The notes under the pieces are model-generated. The model saw nothing but the letters and a program-made list of their open reading frames with translations, did no database searches and was not told the DNA's origin. Below are positions 57,790 to 64,000 of a stretch of 64,000 bases of DNA, piece after piece. Origin of the DNA: Doris montereyensis (lineage: Eukaryota; Mollusca; Gastropoda; Nudibranchia; Dorididae); NCBI GenBank assembly GCA_037039925.1, contig JAXRKP010000546.1:57501-121500 (forward strand), read 5' to 3'. The translations under genes were made by a program, and so were the position numbers. How positions within the stretch are numbered: the first letter of the stretch is position 1; each line of letters opens with the position of its first letter.

Positions 57790-58450
57790 TGATGACCGAC
57801 CATTGAGAAACAGAATCATGTCGACGTGTTTTGGCTAGAAGTTGATACGATTTCTTTTTAGACTGATCAGCTCACCGGCTTTCGACAATAAACGTTCAGA
57901 TGGGACTGATGTCGCAGGAATACTTAGGTATTTTTTCGACAATTCTGACAGCATCTTTTGATTCTTAGAGTTAGCCTCCCAATAGACCAACGGTTCTTCG
58001 TGCCTTGGGAGGTTTATCTCCTCCAGATATCTTCACAGCTCAAGGCGAACATCAACTTGAACTGATCTTTGGTCAGTTGATGCAGCTACATCAGCGTCGA
58101 AGTCGCCCCACAAATCGTCGGTTACGGTTGTACTGCTTGCACTTGTACTTGGTTGTGGTTCCTGGTGTTGTGGCTGAGTTGGGACATTTATCGCTGTGTC
58201 ATTTCATCGACCAGTTTGGTCTTCACTAGTTCCAGTTCCAGGTTGGCAATATTTTTAAATGCTAGTTTTTTGTAATCTTGGGTCAAGGAGCGTTGCAATG
58301 TTTAGGGGATGAAATGATTCGAATACATCGAATTTTCTTGCCAGCAATTGTCCAAGCAGGGACTTGGCAAGAGGAGACGTTGATGTTCTTGACTTCACAA
58401 TCAGTGTCCTGGCCAGAGGAATGACCCAAGAATATCAACTAGATAGATCT
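57790..58450 (-). pseudogene. hAT transposase, C-terminal fragment
   Basis: Minus-strand frames give FDVFESFHPLNIATLLDPRL near 58.3 kb, a Ser/Thr/Pro-rich spacer with TTVTDDLWGDFDADV near 58.1 kb, LPRHEEPLVYWEANSKNQKM near 57.98 kb, and KKYLSIPATSVPSERLLSKA + GELISLKRNRIN then KHVDMILFLN near 57.88-57.80 kb. IPATSVPSER..S.AG..IS.KR is the hAT dimerisation block. At least three frame breaks. This is the only hAT piece of the window that keeps this end; it cannot be the missing part of the 32.3-kb fragment by position. Confidence 0.82.
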
Positions 58451-58737
58451 AGATTCTAGCTTGTAATTGTAAGCCCATCATATACCTGGTACCTAGTACA
58501 CAATGAACTACTAGTACAATATAGTTTGTATAGTATAGTATTTATAAGTATTTATATAAGCCTAATCAGAACACAAGACTAGACTCTACTAAATAAAGCT
58601 TAACCCTATAGTATTAGTATCCAGGTATATTTATATTTGCACTAAATTTCTGAAATTCACAGAGTAGACCTATAAATGAGGTTCTTTTTACACATCAATC
58701 ACATTTTTGAAGTTTCATAATGTTGTTTTTGTGTTAC
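58451..58737. other. No gene seen
   Basis: AT-rich sequence with TAGTATAG-type short repeats and no coding support. Confidence 0.4.
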
Positions 58738-58890
58738 AAAATGTATCATATTTGATACACTAGGCCTTTGTCAAAATTTTGCCTACGTATCATATTTGAT
58801 ACACTGGGCCTTTGTCAAAATTTTGCCTAGTATCATATTTGATACACTGGGCCTTTGTCAAAATTTTGCCTACGTATCATATTTGATACA
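58738..58890. repeat. 44-bp tandem repeat with inverted core
   Basis: Three and a half copies of a 44-base unit, GTATCATATTTGATACACTG + GGCCTTTGTCAAAATTTTGCC plus a few bases. GTATCATATTTGATAC is a near-perfect inverted repeat, and a truncated unit starts at 58745. Confidence 0.92.
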
Positions 58891-59300
58891 TTTTGGGCTC
58901 GGTTCATTTTTACAATCATGCATGAATAATAACAATGAATATGCTGAATTATTGAACATATTTATGTAAAAAGTAAATAGATGTACCGGTATCATGTTGG
59001 CAAATAAAAATAATGATAAGGGAATTATATCATACTCAGATCTCAAGATTTCGGCCTGTGTTGGATTAAATAAACAGTTTATCAAACAAACAGAATGCCA
59101 CTTTGACTTGGAACTCCATTATTCTTCCTTTCTTTGATATAGTTGTTGTTTGTTTGTGCGTGTGTGTGTGTGGGGGGTTGGGGGGTATTTTTAAATTACA
59201 TGAATTGAAATGTAGTTATTTCCCCCCTCACTTCAATTTCAATGCAAACTTCCTCATTGTTTTGCTTTTTATTTCAATATCAGCAAATAAAACAGAAAAC
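58891..59300. other. No gene seen
   Basis: Contains a short (TG)n and G-run at 59150-59190 and otherwise no supported feature. Confidence 0.4.
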
Positions 59301-59680
59301 TAATTTAATCATTGGTCAGAAGTGATATTTTTGTCTGTGGGACGGCACTACATTTCTCTCTTTAACTCTAATTTAATCATTGGTCAGAAGTGATATTTTT
59401 GTCTGTGGGACGGCACTACATTTCTCTCTTTAACTCTAATTTAATCATTGGTCAGAAGTGATATTTTTGTCTGTGGGACGGCACTACATTTCTCTCTTTA
59501 ACTCTAATTTAATCATTGGTCAGAAGTGATATTTTTGTCTGTGGGACGGCACTACATTTCTCTCTTTAACTCTAATTTAATCATTGGTCAGAAGTGATAT
59601 TTTTGTCTGTGGGACGGCACTACATTTCTCTCTTTAACTTTAATTTAATCATTGGTCAGAAGTGATATTTTTGTCGCAAC
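59301..59680. repeat. 68-bp tandem repeat, 5.5 nearly identical copies
   Basis: TAATTTAATCATTGGTCAGA through AGTGATATTTTTGTCTGTGG and GACGGCACTACATTTCTCTC to TTTAACTC repeats every 68 bases. Copies are almost identical, which indicates very recent duplication or active homogenisation. Confidence 0.96.
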
Positions 59681-60085
59681 CTTTAACTCCCAACTAACAG
59701 TAACACAGTCAATAGCACGTTATAGTATTGTGTTGTGATAGGCAAGACACTCAAGTCATTTGCTTGCCTCTGTTTCACACGGGTAGTGTCCCTAAACAGA
59801 CTAAACGGACTAAACTGGTCAATTTAATTTCACTTCATATGGGCAATGTTATTTTCGAGATACCATTTTTATATATTACATCGTTTCACCTTCATATTTG
59901 CATACTTACTTAAAACCTCTTGTGCCAATATGATTATTTTTTCCCGTTTAATTTGAACGTAAAAAAAAATAACACAACATTCCTCATACATCTCACGGAC
60001 GCTGTTTAAAAAACACTTACATTTACATGTAGATCTATATATATCTATATCAATGTGAAGAGTATACAGTAAAACTTAGAGTTCT
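59681..60085. other. No gene seen
   Basis: No coding region or known repeat family recognised. The AGATCTATATATATCTATA stretch near 60030 is simple repeat. Confidence 0.4.
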
Positions 60086-63000
60086 AGGTAGGGAGCCGAG
60101 ACATAGATCTACTAACTAGGCTACTAGAATATACTACCATACAAGACATATCTACTAGGCTACTAGTATATACTACCACTACCACACAAGAAATATCTAC
60201 TAGGCTACTAGAATATCTACCACACAAGAAATATCTACTAGGCTACTAGAATACTACTACTACCACACAAGAAATATCTACTAGAAATCTCTACTATAAT
60301 CTACTACCACACAAGAAATATCTACTAGAATCTACTACCACACAAGACATATCTACTATAATCTACTACCACACAAGAAATATCTACTAGAATCTACTAC
60401 CACACAAGACATATCTACTAGAATCTACTACTAGAAAATATCTACACATCTAATCTACTACCACATATCTAAGAAATATCTACTAGGCTACTAGAATCTA
60501 CTACCACACAAGACATATCTACTAGAATCTACTACCACACAAGACATATCTACTAGAATCTACTACCACACAAGACATCTAACTACTACTAGAATCTACT
60601 ACCACACAAGACATATCTACTAGAATCTACTACCACACAAGACATATCTACTAGAATCTACTACCACACAAGACATATCTACTAGAATCTACTACCACAC
60701 AAGACATCTACTAGAATCTACTACCACACAAGACATATCTACTAGAATCTACTACCACACAAGACATAACTATAATCTACTCTAGAATCTACTACCACAC
60801 AAGACATATCTACCACACTATAATCTATAACTACCACACAAGACATATCTACTAGAATCTACTACCACACAAGACATATCTACTAGAATCTACTACCACA
60901 CAAGACATATCTACTAGAATCTACTACCACACAAGACATATCTACTAGAATCTACTACCACACACAAGACATAATCTACTAGAATCTACTAGAATCTACA
61001 CACAAGACATATCTACTAGAATCTACTAGACATATCTACTAGGCTACTAGAATCTACTACCACACAAGACATATCTACTAGGCTACTAGAATCTACTACC
61101 ACACAAGACATATCTACTAGAATCTACTACCACACAAGACATAGAATCTACTAGAATCTACTATCTACTACCACAAGACATCTCTAGGCTACTAGAATCT
61201 ACTACCACACAAGACATATTTACTAGAATCTACTACCACACAAGACATCTACTAGGCTACTATAATCTACTACCACACAAGACATATCTATCTACTAGAA
61301 TCTACTATCACACAAGACATATCTACTATAATCTACTACCACACAAGACATATCTACTCTACTAGAATCTACTACCACACAAGACATAACTACTAGATAT
61401 CTACTATAACCACACAAGACATATCTACTAGAATCTACTACCACAAGAAATATCACAAGACATAATCTACTAGAATCTACTACCACACAAGACATATCTA
61501 CTAGAATCTACTACCACACAAGACATATCTACTAGAATCTACTACCACACAAGACATATCTCTACTAGGCTACTAGAATCTACTACCACACAAGATCATA
61601 ATACTACAAGACTACTAGAATCTACTACCACACAAGACATATCTACTAGAATCTACTACTACACAAGAAATAACTACTAGGCTACTAGAATCTACTACCA
61701 CACAAACTACTAGCTATAATCTACTACCACAAGAAATATCTACTAGAATCTACTACCACACAAGACATATCTACTAGAATCTACTACCACACAAGACATA
61801 TCTACTAGAATCTACTACCACACAAGAAATATCTACTAGAATCTACTACCACACAAGACATATCTACTAGAATCTACTACCACACAAGATAATCTATCTA
61901 CTAGAATCTACTACCACACAAGACAAGAAATATCTACTAGCTACTAGAATCTACTACCACACAAGACATATCTATAGAATCTACTACCACTAGAATCTAC
62001 TACCACATATCTACTAGAATCTACTACCACACAAGACATATCTACTAGAATATCTACTAGAATCTACTACCACACAAGACATATCTACTATCTACTAGAA
62101 TCTACTACCACACAAGACATATCTATCTACTAGAATCTACTACCACACAAGACATATCTACTAGAATCTACTACCACACAAGACATACCACATGACATAT
62201 CTACTAGAATCTACTACCACACAAGACATATCTACTAGAATCTACTATCACACAAGAACATATCATATCTACAAGACATATAGAATCTACTACCACACAA
62301 GACATATCTACTAGAATCTACTACCACACAAGACATATCTACTAGAATCTACTCTACTAGAATCTACTACCACACAAGACATATCTACTAGAAATACCAC
62401 ACAAGACATATCTACTAGAATCTACTACCACACAGACATATCTACTAGAATCTACTACCACACAAGACATATCTACTAGAATCTACTATCACACAAGACA
62501 TATCTACTAGAATCTACTACCACACAAGACATATCTACTAGAATCTACTACCACACAAGACATATCTACTAGAATCTACTACCACACAAGACATATCTAC
62601 TAGAATCTACTACCACACAAGACATATCAGAATCTACTAGAATACTACACAAAATCTACTACCACACAAGACATATCTACTAGAATCTACTACCACACAA
62701 GACATATCTACTAGAATCTACTACTACCACACAAGACATATCTACTAGAATCTACTACCACACAAGACATATCTACTATAATCTACTACCACACAAGACA
62801 TATCTACTAGAATCTACTACCACACAAGACATATCTACTAGAATCTACTACCACACAAGACATATCTACTAGAATCTACTACCACACAAGACATATCTAC
62901 TAGAATCTACTACCACACAAGACATATCTACTAGAATCTACTACCACACAAGACATATCTACTAGAATCTACTACCACACAAGACATATCTACTAGAATC

Positions 63001-64000
63001 TACTACCACACAAGACATATCTACTAGAATCTACTATCACACAAGACATATCTACTAGAATCTACTACCACACAAGACATATCTACTAGAATCTACTACC
63101 ACACAAGACATATCTACTAGAATCTACTACCACACAAGACATATCTACTAGAATCTACTACCACACAAGACATATCTACTAGAATCTACTACCACACAAG
63201 ACATATCTACTAGAATCTACTACCACACAAGACATATCTAATCTACTAGAATCTACTAGAATCTACTACCACAAGACATATCTACTAGAATCTACTACCA
63301 CACAAGACATATCTACTAGAATCTACTACCACACAAGACATATCTACTAGAATCTACTACCACACAAGACATATCTACTAGAATATACTACCACACAAGA
63401 CAATATCTACTAGAATCTACTACCACACAAGACATATCTATAGAATCTACTACCACACAAGACATATCTAATAGAATCTACCACACAAGACATATCTACT
63501 AGAATCTACTACCACACAAGACATATCTACTAGAATCTACTACACACAAGACATATCTACTAGAATCTACTACCACACAAGACATATCTACTAGAATCTA
63601 CTACCACACAAGACAAATCTACTAGAATCTACTACCACACAAGACATATCTACTAGAATCTACTATCACACAAGAACATAGACTACTAGAATCTACTATC
63701 ACACAAGACATATCTACTAGAATCTACTACCACACAAGACATATCTACTAGAATCTACTACCACACAAGACATAGAATCTACTATCACACAAGACATATC
63801 TACTAGAATCTACTACCACACAAGACATATCTACTAGAATCTACTATCACACAAGACATATCTACTAGAATCTACTACCACACAAGACATATCTACTAGA
63901 ATCTACTATCACACAAGACATAACTACTAGAATCTACTACCACACAAGACATATCTACTAGAATCTCACACAAGAATCTACTATCACACACACAAGACAT
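60086..64000. repeat. 31-bp satellite array running off the window
   Basis: The unit TATCTACTAGAATCTACTAC + CACACAAGACA (31 bases) fills the window to its end, about 120 copies. The left 2.5 kb is irregular, with partial units, GGCTACTAGAA variants and AAGAAATA variants. Around 62460-63240 units are almost perfect. The unit itself contains two related 10-11 base halves (ATCTACTAGA and ATCTACTACC), suggesting it grew from an internal duplication. No start or end other than the left edge can be seen. Confidence 0.95.

Overview
This is a eukaryotic, animal-type window. It has split genes with GT/AG introns, very many simple repeats, and a dense load of DNA transposons and LINEs. The combination of AGATCT-rich simple repeats, several piggyBac-like families, P-element-like and hAT elements, CR1/L2-type LINEs and a CsRn1-like gypsy fits a lophotrochozoan, most likely a mollusc (perhaps a gastropod). 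That assignment is an inference from general knowledge. I see no rRNA, no CRISPR array and no prokaryotic operon.

Layout. 1-6.1 kb: microsatellites, a 15-bp minisatellite, an RTE-type LINE fragment (2.6-3.3 kb) and a strange shortened copy of it (5.4-5.7 kb). 7.57-18.83 kb, plus strand: the one convincing host gene, a five-exon THAP zinc-finger protein with a C-terminal coiled coil. Exons 2-5 join in perfect phase, while exon 1 needs frame corrections. Its introns hold a tRNA-like SINE, a 61-bp tandem array, a pogo/Tigger-type MITE, a P-element-like transposon with matching terminal inverted repeats (itself split by a hammerhead-motif element with a 14-bp target duplication) and a second 15-bp minisatellite.

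19.1-26.0 kb, minus: a piggyBac-like transposon (A) with both TTAA/CCCTACCA ends, interrupted by a nearly full-length L2/CR1-type LINE and carrying a 22-copy in-frame 45-bp repeat in its transposase. 27.5-29.7 kb: a second piggyBac (B) with both ends. 30.0-32.1 kb: a third piggyBac (C) split by a Ty3/gypsy fragment that contains two minisatellites. 32.3-33.3 kb: a BED-finger hAT fragment. 34.6-40.6 kb: two more LINEs. 44.2-48.4 kb: hAT, LINE and two piggyBac (D, E) fragments. 48.6-49.2 kb: gag, primer-binding site and LTR remains of a gypsy element. 49.5-52.3 kb: a decayed coding region of an unnamed coiled-coil, transposase-like family. 52.5-57.6 kb: piggyBac F, whose transposase is interrupted by about 3.7 kb of a 42-bp repeat. 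57.8-58.5 kb: a hAT C-terminus. 60.1-64 kb: a 31-bp satellite that runs off the window.

The most interesting theme is that several minisatellites here are amplified pieces of transposon coding sequence. The 45-bp and 42-bp arrays in piggyBac A and F, the 23-bp and about 82-bp arrays in the gypsy fragment, and a 9-bp array in the coiled-coil family all sit where a short coding segment has been multiplied in place. The two largest keep the reading frame. Many frameshifts in the elements could be real decay or assembly indels; the intact exons 2-5 of the THAP gene argue that decay is the main cause.
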